A stretch of 64,000 bases of DNA from an uncultured Collinsella sp. (GTDB taxonomy: Bacteria; Actinomycetota; Coriobacteriia; Coriobacteriales; Coriobacteriaceae). The notes under the pieces were generated by a model. The model was not told the origin of the DNA. It ran no database searches and worked only from the letters and a program-made list of their open reading frames with translations. Positions 7,959 to 16,856 of this stretch are shown here, one piece after another; the first letter of the stretch is position 1; each line of letters opens with the position of its first letter. Location: positions 1-64,000 of the forward strand of contig UQHV01000014.1 in the NCBI GenBank assembly GCA_900540895.1, given 5' to 3'. The translations under genes and the position numbers were made by a program.

Positions 7959-10900
7959 CTAGGCCCGCGGTACGATCGGGCGGTTAACTTTGGCTAGCAT
8001 ATCAGAAGCGCACGAATCAAGCGCCCAACTCCGGAAAGCCGAGAACTCCATGCGCGAGCGCAAGCCCTCCAAATAGCGGATTGACCTGCTCAATTGCACA
8101 CGGCCGGGGTTTTCGGCCATCGCAATGCGACGGGTGTCATCAAACCCCGAAACGCGACAGAAGCCAAGCTCTTCGAAGATTCCCAGACCGCTTGCCACCG
8201 AGCGCTCGTCAACCGGCGTGCGGGCATCGATGGCAAGGCACATCTGCGCGATGTCGATATCGCTCGCACTAAATGAGTCGGCTCCGGTCTTGCCGCGGTT
8301 GGAGCGCCACATAGTCTGCAGCGCGCGATAGAGCGTGACGAGCTCGTCGCGCTCGGGCGCGTAGCAGTCGAGCAGGCGCTCGTTAATGCGAGCGTCACGC
8401 GACGAATAGAGCAGGTGAATCACGGCAGGTTGCCCGTCGCGACCGGCGCGTCCGCTCATCTGGTTGAACTCAATGCTGCCAAACGGCATGTGATAGAGCA
8501 CGACATGGCGGATATCGGGCAGGTTCACGCCCTCACCAAAGGCAGAGGTCGAAACGATGCAACTGAGGCTTCCGTCACGAAACGCTTCCTCCACGCGGCG
8601 ACGATCGGAGCGCGCAAGCCCCGCGTTATAGAATGCGATGCGGGTCGCGCAATCGGGTACCCGCTTGCGCAGCGTCTTAGCAAGCGCCACGGACTGGTCG
8701 CGCGAGTTGACGTAGATGACGGTCTTCTCCCCCGTAGCCACGATTGACACCAGGCGGTTCTCGCGGCTCGCAAGGTCCCGGTCATCCTCGAGCCGCAAGT
8801 TCTCGCGCACCGTCTCGTCGACCACTGTACGGGTAATCGGTAGCACGCGGGCGAGCTCGGCCACAACCGGAGCCGTTGCGGTGGCAGTCGCGGCCAGAAC
8901 GACCGGGTCACCCAGGGCCTTGAGGATATCGGGCATGTCGAGATAGGCACTGCGGTCGCCGCCCTTGGCAAGACCGGCATGATGCGCCTCATCGATAACG
9001 ACAAACCCGATACGCCCCGAGCGCGCAAAGCGATCACGGTGAATAGACAGGAACTCAGGCGTCGTGAGCACGATGCCGGTGCGGCCCGAAGCCAAGCCGG
9101 CAAACACGTCATCGCGCGCCGCCTCCACGGTCTCGCCGGTCAACACGCCCACGCCAATGCCGAGCGCAGCCATCGTCGACGAGAGGTGATAGGCCTGGTC
9201 AGCAACGAGCGCACGCAGCGGATAGACAAAGATGCTCGCACGCCCACGAAGGACCGCCTCGCGCGCGGCGTGCACATGGAAGATGAGCGACTTGCCACGC
9301 CCCGTCCCCATAACAGCCAAAACGCTCTGGTGGTCGGCGAGGGCGTCGAGTGCCTCGACCTGCGCGCGATGTGGCTGGTTCGAGCCGATAAAGCTATGGA
9401 TAAGCGAGCGCGTGAGCTCGGTATAAGAAAGCTGGGCGAGCGTCTCGCGTTTACGCGACTCCAGACGCAGGCCAGAATCCGCCGGCTGCACGCCGCGGCG
9501 AAGCTCACATGCCGGATCGTCGATATTGGGCGCCGCGGTATCGCGCACCAAGACATCTTTGATCATGAGCTTGGGCTTCACACGTCCCTGCCAATGCTCG
9601 GCCACTGCCTCGAACACCAGGTCGACGGCGCTATCGCAATTGATGAGCTTATCGATCTGCGGCACGCGGAACATAATGGCCGGCACACTCGCAGCGCCAT
9701 CGGTCGCCACGAAGCGCATGTGCTCGCCGGTTTTGCCCACCACGGCGCGATCGCACATTGTCACGCCCTCGGCCGCCAACAGCGGCACCTTGTTGCCCTG
9801 GCCAAACGGCTCAAGACGGGAGATTTGCTCGATGGTCTCGATATTTAGCTCGGAGAGGTCAACGGTGGCGGCAACCTCGTCGGTGTCCTCAAAGTCCTCG
9901 GCGGGAAGCTCGGACAGCACGGCGGAAAGGCGACGGCGGAACTCGTCGAGCTTGGACGCCTCGATGGTCACGCCCACCGCACCCGCATGCCCGCCGCGAC
10001 GAATCAGCAGATCCGAGCAGCGCTCGACAGCGTCGAACAGGTTGACCTTGCCCACCGAGCGACCCGAACCGCGAGCGATACCGTCTTCGATCGAGAACAG
10101 CAGCGCCGGCACGTGATAACGGTTGGTCAGGCGGCTCGCTACGATACCCTTGACGCCCTCGTGCCAGCCCTCGCCACCCACGACGATTGCGCGACCGCCA
10201 TCATAGGTCTCCTCGACCTTTGCCATGGCATCGCGCGTGAGCTCCGCCTCGATCTCGCGACGCTGACGGTTAATCTCCTCGAGCTCGGCCGCCAGCGCGC
10301 TTGCCTCGATGGGATCGCGGGCAAGCAGCAGGTCGAGCGCCAGCTTGGGATCGGCCATGCGGCCGGCGGCGTTCAAGCGGGGAATGAGCGAAAACGACAG
10401 GCCATCGGCCGTAATACTAGAGAGGTCGGCCTTGGCGAGCGCGGCCAGCGCGATATAGCCGGGGCGGGCGGTCACGCGCATCTGCTGGATGCCCTCGGCG
10501 ACCAGCGCGCGGTTCTCGGGCGTCAGCGGCATCATGTCGGACACGGTACCCAGCGCCGCGACCTCGATCAGCGAACGCCAATACGACGGCTTGCCCAGAC
10601 GCTCGCCCAGGACCTGCACCAGCTTGAGCGCCACACCGGCACCGGCAAGCTCGCGCGAGGGACCCTCGTCCTCGAGCTTTGGGTCGGTCAGGGGCACGCC
10701 CTGCGGCACCTGGTCGGACGGCTCGTGATGGTCCGTGACCACCAATTCGATCCCCAGGCTCTCCAGATAGGAAACCTCTTCCTTGGCGGCAATGCCGTTA
10801 TCGACGGTCACGATCAGCTGGGGGCGAGCGAGCTCGTTAACGCGGTCGAGTGCCGCGCGCGAAAGACCGTAGCCCTCATCAAAGCGATGCGGAATAAACG

Positions 10901-11246
10901 GCGTGACATCGGCGCCAAACGTGCGCAGCGCCTCGGTCAACAGGCAGGTCGACGTAATGCCGTCAACGTCAAAATCGCCAAAGACTGCAATGTGCTCGTG
11001 GTTGCGAATAGCGCGCTCAACGCGGTCGGCAACGACCGACATGCCCGGGATAATGAGTGGGTCGGCCCAGTCGCGATCGAGCGAAGGCGTCAAAAACAAT
11101 TGGCCCTCTTTGATGGAGCCAATGCCGTGCGCGACCATAATGCGCGCCACCAGCCCAGGAATGCCCAGACCAGCCGAAAGTTCCTTTTCGAGCTCGGGAT
11201 TTTGCTGAGCGACCGCCCAGCGATGCGTCGTCTTAAGCGATGACAT
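7959..11246 (-). CDS. recJ: RecJ exonuclease fused to a RecQ-like SF2 helicase
   Basis: About 1,095 aa, roughly twice a normal RecJ. Residues 1 to ~580 are RecJ, a 5'-3' single-strand DNA exonuclease: DHH motif FGDFDVDGITST near 90, VTDHHEPS, DHHA1 signature RSVGKVNLFDAVE...GGHAGAVGVTIE, and an OB-type domain. From ~610 a complete SF2 helicase follows: Walker A MGTGRGKS (~649), VIDEAHHAG (~752), LAATATATAP, and motif VI QMSGRAGRDGQ (~930), which is RecQ-like. RecJ and RecQ act together in resection and RecFOR repair, so the fusion makes functional sense. I preferred ATG 11246, with GGGGGTGGG upstream, over GTG 11291. It lies upstream of rel on the same strand. Confidence 0.92.
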   Translation of the reverse strand: MSSLKTTHRWAVAQQNPELEKELSAGLGIPGLVARIMVAHGIGSIKEGQLFLTPSLDRDWADPLIIPGMSVVADRVERAIRNHEHIAVFGDFDVDGITSTCLLTEALRTFGADVTPFIPHRFDEGYGLSRAALDRVNELARPQLIVTVDNGIAAKEEVSYLESLGIELVVTDHHEPSDQVPQGVPLTDPKLEDEGPSRELAGAGVALKLVQVLGERLGKPSYWRSLIEVAALGTVSDMMPLTPENRALVAEGIQQMRVTARPGYIALAALAKADLSSITADGLSFSLIPRLNAAGRMADPKLALDLLLARDPIEASALAAELEEINRQRREIEAELTRDAMAKVEETYDGGRAIVVGGEGWHEGVKGIVASRLTNRYHVPALLFSIEDGIARGSGRSVGKVNLFDAVERCSDLLIRRGGHAGAVGVTIEASKLDEFRRRLSAVLSELPAEDFEDTDEVAATVDLSELNIETIEQISRLEPFGQGNKVPLLAAEGVTMCDRAVVGKTGEHMRFVATDGAASVPAIMFRVPQIDKLINCDSAVDLVFEAVAEHWQGRVKPKLMIKDVLVRDTAAPNIDDPACELRRGVQPADSGLRLESRKRETLAQLSYTELTRSLIHSFIGSNQPHRAQVEALDALADHQSVLAVMGTGRGKSLIFHVHAAREAVLRGRASIFVYPLRALVADQAYHLSSTMAALGIGVGVLTGETVEAARDDVFAGLASGRTGIVLTTPEFLSIHRDRFARSGRIGFVVIDEAHHAGLAKGGDRSAYLDMPDILKALGDPVVLAATATATAPVVAELARVLPITRTVVDETVRENLRLEDDRDLASRENRLVSIVATGEKTVIYVNSRDQSVALAKTLRKRVPDCATRIAFYNAGLARSDRRRVEEAFRDGSLSCIVSTSAFGEGVNLPDIRHVVLYHMPFGSIEFNQMSGRAGRDGQPAVIHLLYSSRDARINERLLDCYAPERDELVTLYRALQTMWRSNRGKTGADSFSASDIDIAQMCLAIDARTPVDERSVASGLGIFEELGFCRVSGFDDTRRIAMAENPGRVQLSRSIRYLEGLRSRMEFSAFRSWALDSCASDMLAKVNRPIVPRA

Positions 11247-11354
11247 AGGCACCCACCCCCGATAGGGGCAGGTCGCCGCGATACCTCTCACGGTTCATAG
11301 CGATGAGTCCTCTGTGTATGCCCGCTTCGGCAGGCAGATCTGTTGAACGGATTT

Positions 11355-11360
11355 ATTATA
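11355..11360 (-). promoter_or_regulatory. Candidate -10 box for the recJ-rel transcript
   Basis: The minus strand reads GGTATAATAAATCC, with a perfect TATAAT about 110 bases upstream of the recJ start. The -35 region is poor (TTTTGC at 15 bases), so this is a plausible but unproven promoter in the 274-base divergent gap between recJ and the BASS transporter. Confidence 0.4.
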
Positions 11361-11520
11361 CCGTGCAGCGCGGACGCAAAACGCCGCGGTGCGCCGCGGT
11401 TTCGGCAAACGATGGCGGTAATGCCCTCGAAACAATCGAGCGTTTCAGCCGCACGGACACATACGAGCGTCTAGCATATCCATACAAACAAGTTCGCGGA
11501 TAAAGGGAGTCGCGGGGCAT

Positions 11521-12519
11521 ATGAAGCAATGGGCTGGACTGGGGAAGTTCCTCGCGGGGCACATGCAGATCATCGTTCCGATTTGTGTGGCGCTCGGCGT
11601 GCTCTTTCCTCAACAGATCGGCGTTCTCAAGCCCATTGTTCCCGCCCTCTTCGCCTTTATGACGTTTCAGGGTGCGCTCAGCAACACCTTTCACCAGGTA
11701 GCCGAGGTGTTCCACCGTCCGCTGCACCTGATTCTGGCGTTGTTGGTCTCGGCGGCGCTTATTCCCATCGCGGCCTATGCCATGGGATCGTTGTTCTTTG
11801 GTTCCAACCCCAACCTTGTCTGCGGCATCGTGCTCGAATACAGTGTGCCCGTGGCAGTCACCGCTTTTATGTGGATCAGCATGTTCGGCGGCAACGGCCC
11901 GCTCGCGCTCACCATCATCCTGACGTCCTCGGTCATCTCCCCTGTGACGATTCCGCTTACGCTCAAGCTCCTGCTGGGCGCCACCGTCTCGATCGACGTG
12001 CCGAGCATGATGCAGAACATGGCCTTTATGATCGCCATCCCCGCTGTGCTCGGCATCGTGATCAACGAGCTCACGCGCGGCTGGGGGCACGAGAAACTCT
12101 CCCCCGCGCTCTCGCCCGCCTGCAAGTTCATGATGATGGGCGTTATCGCCTCCAACTCCACCGCCATGAGCGAGTACGTGCTGCACATGAACGCGGTGCG
12201 CTTGGAAGTCGCCCTCTTTATTTTGGTCTTCGCCATCAGCGGCTTTGTCGTCGGCATTCTGGTCGCCCGCGCGCTGCATCTGCCATATAGCGAAACGACC
12301 ACCATGTGCTTTACCTGCGGCATGCGCAATATCTCTTCGGGCGCCGTCATCGCCACGCAATACTTTCCGGGCGAAGTTGTGTTTCCCGTCATGTGTGGAA
12401 CGTTGTTTCAGCAGGTGCTCGCCTCGCTTATCGGACACTTCTTTGAGCGTCTGACCGGCGAGGAGCGCGCCGCCCAGCGCAAGCGGGTCGAGGCCGGCCG
12501 CGATGCAATGGCGCGCTAA
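11521..12519 (+). CDS. Bile acid:sodium symporter (BASS) family transporter
   Basis: Integral membrane protein of 332 aa with 9-10 predicted transmembrane helices (first around MQIIVPICVALGVLF). Family-like features are the FMTFQGALSN segment, the crossover-region motif EYSVPVAVTAFMW and the late CFTCGMRNISSGAVIA stretch. BASS proteins move bile acids, pantoate, 2-keto acids or other organic anions with sodium, and bacterial substrates cannot be told from the sequence. The start has GGGAG 11 bases upstream. It is transcribed alone, divergently from recJ, and converges on the DUF4931 gene. Confidence 0.8.
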   Translation: MKQWAGLGKFLAGHMQIIVPICVALGVLFPQQIGVLKPIVPALFAFMTFQGALSNTFHQVAEVFHRPLHLILALLVSAALIPIAAYAMGSLFFGSNPNLVCGIVLEYSVPVAVTAFMWISMFGGNGPLALTIILTSSVISPVTIPLTLKLLLGATVSIDVPSMMQNMAFMIAIPAVLGIVINELTRGWGHEKLSPALSPACKFMMMGVIASNSTAMSEYVLHMNAVRLEVALFILVFAISGFVVGILVARALHLPYSETTTMCFTCGMRNISSGAVIATQYFPGEVVFPVMCGTLFQQVLASLIGHFFERLTGEERAAQRKRVEAGRDAMAR

Positions 12520-12536
12520 ACCGTCCGCAGTGTGCG

Positions 12537-12562
12537 GGCGCTCACTTTACGATGTGAGCGCC
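12537..12562. terminator. Bidirectional hairpin between convergent genes
   Basis: Perfect 9-bp inverted repeat, ggcgctcac...gtgagcgcc, with an 8-base loop. It overlaps the last codons of the DUF4931 gene and lies 18 bases after the BASS transporter stop. There is no strong T-run. Confidence 0.5.
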
Positions 12563-13347
12563 TCCAGATGTGCGCGGAATCGCTCCGCATCGACATCGAG
12601 CGTGGTCTCAGCATTGACCTGAGCCAGCCGATACCCGACAAAGTAGGGTGAAACCACCCAGCGCGGAAGCGCCTTGGCAATGGTCCGGCCGTCCATGTGG
12701 TAGAAGAACAAGTTGTACGACTCTGCGCGACCACCATGGTGCTCGTTCAGGATATAGCGCAGAGCTACCTGAATCGCATCGGCGAAGAGGTCCGTCTCGG
12801 CTTGGTCTCGCGCGCCATCGCTGGCGGCGATTCCCTGCGGGGCTGAAACATTGACCTCAAAGAACCCCATAATCGGTTCGGTTGAGATGTTGACCGCAAC
12901 CCTTCCCCTCTGCCAAACATCGATGCCTTCAAAGTTGGCTGAGGTCAGCGCCGCATAGCCGTCCTCCTGTTCCAAGCCCACAATCTGCATGTGTGGATGG
13001 ACGAGGCTGCCGCCCGAAAGCGGGCCTTTGTTCTTGTACATGAGCACACTGCAGTACTGTTGGGAATCGATCATCTGCTGCCAACAGCCCAGGGCAAACC
13101 GCATCACATGATGCAGCTCATCCGGTTCATAGGTCACCAGGTCGGCATCGTGATCGGCCGACTCGATCAGCACGGTTTGATGGGTGGCGCGCAGGGTTTT
13201 GAACTTATTCTCGAGCCAGATGCAGTCACCGTCGCGCTGGATGATGTTGGTGAGCCCCTCCGTGTTGCAAAAGGGGCACGCGGTACCGGGGCGACGGTTG
13301 TCGTCGGGCTTGCCGCTCGCCTGCTGAACATCGAATACAAGCGCCAC
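12547..13347 (-). CDS. DUF4931 protein, GalT/HIT-like
   Basis: A 266-aa protein that starts with GTG behind GGAGGTG, which lies in the end of cutC. The cysteine pair in ACPFCNTE near residue 24 resembles the zinc-binding CxxC of galactose-1-phosphate uridylyltransferase. GGSLVHPHMQIVGL contains the HxHxQ signature of the HIT superfamily, whose histidine forms a nucleotidyl-enzyme intermediate. The later HMDGRTIAKALPRWVVSPYF region is also GalT-like (shown here as HMDGRTIAKALPR and WVVSPYF). It may be a nucleotidyltransferase or hydrolase, but its substrate is unknown. It is coupled to cutC, with 3 bases between the cutC stop and this start. Confidence 0.75.
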   Translation of the reverse strand: MALVFDVQQASGKPDDNRRPGTACPFCNTEGLTNIIQRDGDCIWLENKFKTLRATHQTVLIESADHDADLVTYEPDELHHVMRFALGCWQQMIDSQQYCSVLMYKNKGPLSGGSLVHPHMQIVGLEQEDGYAALTSANFEGIDVWQRGRVAVNISTEPIMGFFEVNVSAPQGIAASDGARDQAETDLFADAIQVALRYILNEHHGGRAESYNLFFYHMDGRTIAKALPRWVVSPYFVGYRLAQVNAETTLDVDAERFRAHLEALTS

Positions 13348-13350
13348 GGG

Positions 13351-14028
13351 CTACACCTCCAGCGGTACGATCCTTGTGCCATGGAGCTCGGAGACGCCCA
13401 GTGCCGCCGCCACGGTATCGCGGTTGGCCGTGGAAATGCCGCCGCCGGGAAGGATGGTCAAGCTGTCGCCCGCATACTCGATCAAGCGGGCCAGGTTTTC
13501 GAAGTTGTCCTCGATCGGCGTACCGGCAGCGCCACCATGCGTCAGGATGCGTGTGATGCCGCAGTCGGCGAGTATGTCAATCGCGTCGAGCTGAGCCTCG
13601 GGCGAGAGCTGATCAAACGCCATGTGGAAGGTGATGTCGATGGGCTCACGCTTGCATTCCTCGGTCGCGCAGCCCGCGGCCATCACGAGAGCGCCCAACG
13701 TAAGCTCGTCGAGTGCCCATCCGCCAGCGCAGGGCTTGCAGCAGCCAAAGACCAAGCCGTCAACGCCGGCGCTCACGGCAAGGCCCAGGTCCATCTCCAT
13801 CATACGCAACTCGTCCTGGTTGTAGTGAAAGTCGCCGCCACGCGGGCGAATCATGCACATCACCCGCGCATCGTGCTCGTGTGCATAGTTGGTCGTAGCG
13901 CTGATAACGCCGGCCGAAGGCGTGGTGCCACCAACGGCAAGGTTGTCGCACAGCTCGATACGCCTTGCACCGGCATCGATAGCCGCCGGCACCCGCTCAA
14001 AGTTCTCGGCACAAAACTCGTACAGCAT
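13351..14028 (-). CDS. cutC: CutC family protein
   Basis: A TIM-barrel protein of 225 aa historically linked to copper homeostasis; its biochemical activity is not firmly established. Family signatures are MLYEFCAENFE at the start, GARRIELCDNLAVGGTTPS, MIRPRGGDFHY, GLVFGCC, ITFHMAFDQ and RILTHGGAAGT. The start was set at ATG 14028, with GGGGGT upstream. The in-frame extension to 14241 runs through a long hairpin element and a terminator and is not coding. It probably forms a two-gene operon with the DUF4931 gene. Confidence 0.9.
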   Translation of the reverse strand: MLYEFCAENFERVPAAIDAGARRIELCDNLAVGGTTPSAGVISATTNYAHEHDARVMCMIRPRGGDFHYNQDELRMMEMDLGLAVSAGVDGLVFGCCKPCAGGWALDELTLGALVMAAGCATEECKREPIDITFHMAFDQLSPEAQLDAIDILADCGITRILTHGGAAGTPIEDNFENLARLIEYAGDSLTILPGGGISTANRDTVAAALGVSELHGTRIVPLEV

Positions 14029-14086
14029 AGATAGACCCCCAAAGACAGCAGATGTTTTCCGACGGGCATTGTCACACATCCCCATG

Positions 14087-14155
14087 AAGTTGCGGTGGAA
14101 TAGGGACTCTTTTGGCCTCTGGAGCCCGTATTCAGTCCCTATTTCACCGCAACTT
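14087..14155. repeat. Long hairpin element upstream of cutC
   Basis: Two 22-base arms (14087-14108 and 14134-14155) match at 21 of 22 positions. The loop is 25 bases. The arms contain tagggact and agtcccta. The element directly abuts the livF terminator at 14156 and lies about 60 bases upstream of the cutC start. Confidence 0.8.
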
Positions 14156-14194
14156 AAAAAGGGGCGCTGACTGAGATAGTCAGCGCCCCTTTTG
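14156..14194 (-). terminator. Terminator of the liv operon
   Basis: The minus strand reads AAAAGGGGCGCTGACT-atct-CAGTCAGCGCCCCTTTTT, a strong GC stem with flanking A and T runs. It lies about 10 bases after the livF stop. Confidence 0.9.
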
Positions 14195-14203
14195 TTAGGT
14201 GGG

Positions 14204-14917
14204 TTAGCCTCCGAGGTAGGCTTTGCGGACGTTGTCGTCATGCAGGAGCTCTTGGCCGGTGCCGGTCATGGTGATCTTGCCGGTCTCGAGCACGTAACCG
14301 CGTGTGGCGATGGAAAGCGCCATCTGCGCGTTTTGCTCGACCAGAAGCACCGTGGTGCCGGCCTTGTGCAGGTCCTCGACAATCTGGAAGATCTGTTCGA
14401 TCAGAATCGGTGCCAGACCCATGGAAGGTTCGTCGAGCATAAGCAGTTTGGGGTTACTCATAAGGGCGCGCCCCATAACGAGCATCTGCTGCTCGCCACC
14501 TGAAAGGGTGCCGGCGACCTGGCGACGACGTTCCTTCAGGCGCGGGAACTGCTCGTAGACGCGCTCCAGGCCCGGAGCAATTGTGGACTTGAGCTGTGTA
14601 TAGGCGCCCATCTCCAGGTTCTCCTCGACCGTCATCTGCAAAAAGGCGCGACGACCCTCGGGAACCTGAGCCAGGCCCTTACCAACCAGCTTATCAGCGG
14701 GCGTATGGGTAATGTCCTCGCCCATAAACTTGATGGAGCCGGTCTTGGAGCGCAGCAGGCCCGAGACGGTCTTGAGCGTTGTGGACTTGCCGGCACCGTT
14801 GGCACCAATCAAGGCCACGATCTCGCCCTCGTTAACGTTAAAGGAGATGTCCTTGATGGCGTGGATGGCGCCGTACCAGACGTTGATGTTGTAGACGGAA
14901 AGCATCGGCTCTGCCAT
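14204..14917 (-). CDS. livF: Branched-chain amino-acid ABC transporter ATPase LivF
   Basis: Cytoplasmic ATPase of 237 aa for a high-affinity importer of leucine, isoleucine and valine. It has Walker A GANGAGKST, the ABC signature LSGGEQQM, Walker B LLMLDEPSMGLAP and the switch histidine region TVLLVEQNAQMAL. The sequence GLAQVPEGRRAF is characteristic of LivF rather than LivG. It begins directly after the livG stop, and its ribosome site AAGGGGGAG lies inside livG. It is the last gene of livJ-H-M-G-F and is followed by a strong terminator. Confidence 0.95.
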   Translation of the reverse strand: MAEPMLSVYNINVWYGAIHAIKDISFNVNEGEIVALIGANGAGKSTTLKTVSGLLRSKTGSIKFMGEDITHTPADKLVGKGLAQVPEGRRAFLQMTVEENLEMGAYTQLKSTIAPGLERVYEQFPRLKERRRQVAGTLSGGEQQMLVMGRALMSNPKLLMLDEPSMGLAPILIEQIFQIVEDLHKAGTTVLLVEQNAQMALSIATRGYVLETGKITMTGTGQELLHDDNVRKAYLGG

Positions 14918-15778
14918 TTAGTTCTCCCCCTTATCCTGCTTACCCAGATACGCCTCGATAACAGCGTCGTTGTTCTGGATTTCCTCGGCCGTGCCCTTGG
15001 CGATGACCTTACCAAAGTTGAGCACGCAAATGCCCTCGCAGATGTTCATAACGAGCGACATATCATGCTCGATAAGCATGATGGCAATGCCGAAGGTGTC
15101 GCGAATCTTAACGATGTTCTCCATGAGCTCCGCGGTCTCGGACGGGTTCATGCCGGCGGCAGGCTCGTCGAGCAACAGCAGTTTGGGGTTGGTAGCAAGC
15201 GCGCGGACGATCTCCAGACGACGCTGGGCGCCGTAAGGCAGCGATCCGGCCTGCTCGTTTGCCAGATGCTCCATATCAAAGATGGACAGCAGCTCCATGG
15301 CGCGCTCGTGGGCGGCCTTCTCGTGCTTCCAATACGTCGGCAGGCGCAGCACGCCCTCAAAACCGGAGTAGCGCTCCTGGTTATGCAGACCGACCTTAAC
15401 GTTGTCCTCCACCGTCATGGTGTTGAACAGGCGGATGTTCTGGAAGGTACGGGCAATACCCATGCGGTTGACCTGGTAGACGGACTTGCCCGAGGTGTCC
15501 TCACCGTCGAGCAGGATGGTGCCGTGCGTGGGCTGGTATACCTTGGTGAGCAGGTTGAAGACCGTGGTCTTACCGGCGCCGTTGGGGCCGATGAGACCGG
15601 CGATCTCGGTCTTACCGATGGTCAGGCTAAAGTCGTCGACCGCCTTAAGTCCGCCGAATTCAATGCCCAGGTGGATGCACTCGAGCGCTGGGCGCTGACC
15701 CAGGTCGCGGTCGGGAACGATGGCGCCAGAAGGATACGGGACCATCTTGCCCTTGTTGAACTCAAACTTACTGGGCAT
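14918..15778 (-). CDS. livG: Branched-chain amino-acid ABC transporter ATPase LivG
   Basis: Second ATPase subunit of the Liv importer, 286 aa. It carries GPNGAGKTTVFNLLT (Walker A), LPYGAQRRLEI as a divergent ABC signature with YGAQR in place of SGGQ, which is usual for LivG, LLLLDEPAAGMNP (Walker B) and IMLIEHDMSLVM. RTFQNIRLFNTMTV is also LivG-typical. The start was placed at ATG 15778 behind AAGGAGGTGG; it overlaps the livM end by 11 bases. The extension to 15805 lacks a ribosome site. Confidence 0.95.
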   Translation of the reverse strand: MPSKFEFNKGKMVPYPSGAIVPDRDLGQRPALECIHLGIEFGGLKAVDDFSLTIGKTEIAGLIGPNGAGKTTVFNLLTKVYQPTHGTILLDGEDTSGKSVYQVNRMGIARTFQNIRLFNTMTVEDNVKVGLHNQERYSGFEGVLRLPTYWKHEKAAHERAMELLSIFDMEHLANEQAGSLPYGAQRRLEIVRALATNPKLLLLDEPAAGMNPSETAELMENIVKIRDTFGIAIMLIEHDMSLVMNICEGICVLNFGKVIAKGTAEEIQNNDAVIEAYLGKQDKGEN

Positions 15779-16847
15779 CGGCTGCCACCTCCTTCTTGGA
15801 AGCAAAGCGGTCCTTAACGCGACCGAAGAATGCCTTGAGCTGCGGGTTGTTGGTAAAGATCATAACCAGGATCAGCACGATGGCGTAGATGAGCATGCGG
15901 TAGTCCGAGAACTGACGGAGCAGCTCGGGAAGCACCGTAAGCAGCGCCGCCGCGATGACGGAGCCGCGCATATTGCCCAGACCGCCCAGGACCACGAACA
16001 CCAGGATGAGGATGGACGTGTTGAAGTCGAACTTGGTGGCGGAGAGCTGCGAGAAGTTACCGCCGAAGAGAGCTCCGGCAGCACCGGCGAGGGCAGCGGA
16101 AACCACGAAGGCGATCATGCGGTACTCGGTGACGGAGATGCCTACGGACTCGGCTGCAATCTTGTTATCGCGCACGGCCATAATGGCACGGCCGGTACGG
16201 CTGCGAACCAGGTTGAGCACGATCACGAGTGCGACCATGACCAGGATGGCACCGGCGAGGAAGGTCGAGTATGTCGACACGCCCGAGGCGCCCTGGGCGC
16301 CCTTGATGATGGCGGTGCCGTCCTCGAGCAGATGCAGGTCGTCGATCGTGGAGTTGCCCGTGATGTTAAAGATCACATGCAGGCCGCGGGAATCGACACC
16401 CACGATAAGGCAGGTGACAACCTCTTTGATGATCTCGCCAAAGGCCAGCGTCACGATAGCCAGGTAATCGCCGCTCAGGCGCAGGACCGGGATACCGATC
16501 AAGAAGCCCAAGATGGCAGCGGCGATAGCGCCGACCACGATGCTGATGACAAGGCGCACCGGATCGGACGGAACGGCGCTCTCCAGCGCGACGGCGGTGA
16601 CGATGCCCGTATAGGCGCCGACACTCATAAAGCCCGCATGGCCCAGCGACAAGTCGCCCGCGATGCCGACGACGAGGTTAAGGGAGATGGCCATGACGAT
16701 ATAGGCCGTGATGGGAACCAGCTGACCGGCGATCATGCGCGGAATCATGTGGTTAGACTGCATAAAGAACACGATGGCGAAGGCCACAACGCACATGGCG
16801 TACGTGACAAAGTCGTGACGCGTCTGTTTGTCTTTAAGGAACTTCAT
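15768..16847 (-). CDS. livM: Branched-chain amino-acid ABC transporter permease LivM
   Basis: Integral membrane permease of the Liv importer, about 359 aa with 9-10 predicted transmembrane helices. It contains the LivM-type GDLSLGHAGFMSVGAYTG region, the coupling segment AIRDNKIAAESVGI-like (RAIMAVRDNKIAAESVGI) that contacts the ATPases, and GGLGNMRGSVIAAALL. I chose ATG 16847 because AGGTG lies 6 bases upstream; GTG 16856 is also possible. It follows livH without a gap and overlaps the livG start. Confidence 0.94.
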   Translation of the reverse strand: MKFLKDKQTRHDFVTYAMCVVAFAIVFFMQSNHMIPRMIAGQLVPITAYIVMAISLNLVVGIAGDLSLGHAGFMSVGAYTGIVTAVALESAVPSDPVRLVISIVVGAIAAAILGFLIGIPVLRLSGDYLAIVTLAFGEIIKEVVTCLIVGVDSRGLHVIFNITGNSTIDDLHLLEDGTAIIKGAQGASGVSTYSTFLAGAILVMVALVIVLNLVRSRTGRAIMAVRDNKIAAESVGISVTEYRMIAFVVSAALAGAAGALFGGNFSQLSATKFDFNTSILILVFVVLGGLGNMRGSVIAAALLTVLPELLRQFSDYRMLIYAIVLILVMIFTNNPQLKAFFGRVKDRFASKKEVAADAQ

Positions 16848-16856
16848 AACGCTCAC

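Noticed and set aside
11356..12438. 360-codon minus-strand frame
   Set aside because: It is antisense to the BASS transporter, very rich in H, D, R and G, with no family resemblance.
14029..14241. N-terminal extension of CutC
   Set aside because: The extension would translate a long hairpin and a terminator; ATG 14028 starts the family's conserved MLYEFCAE.
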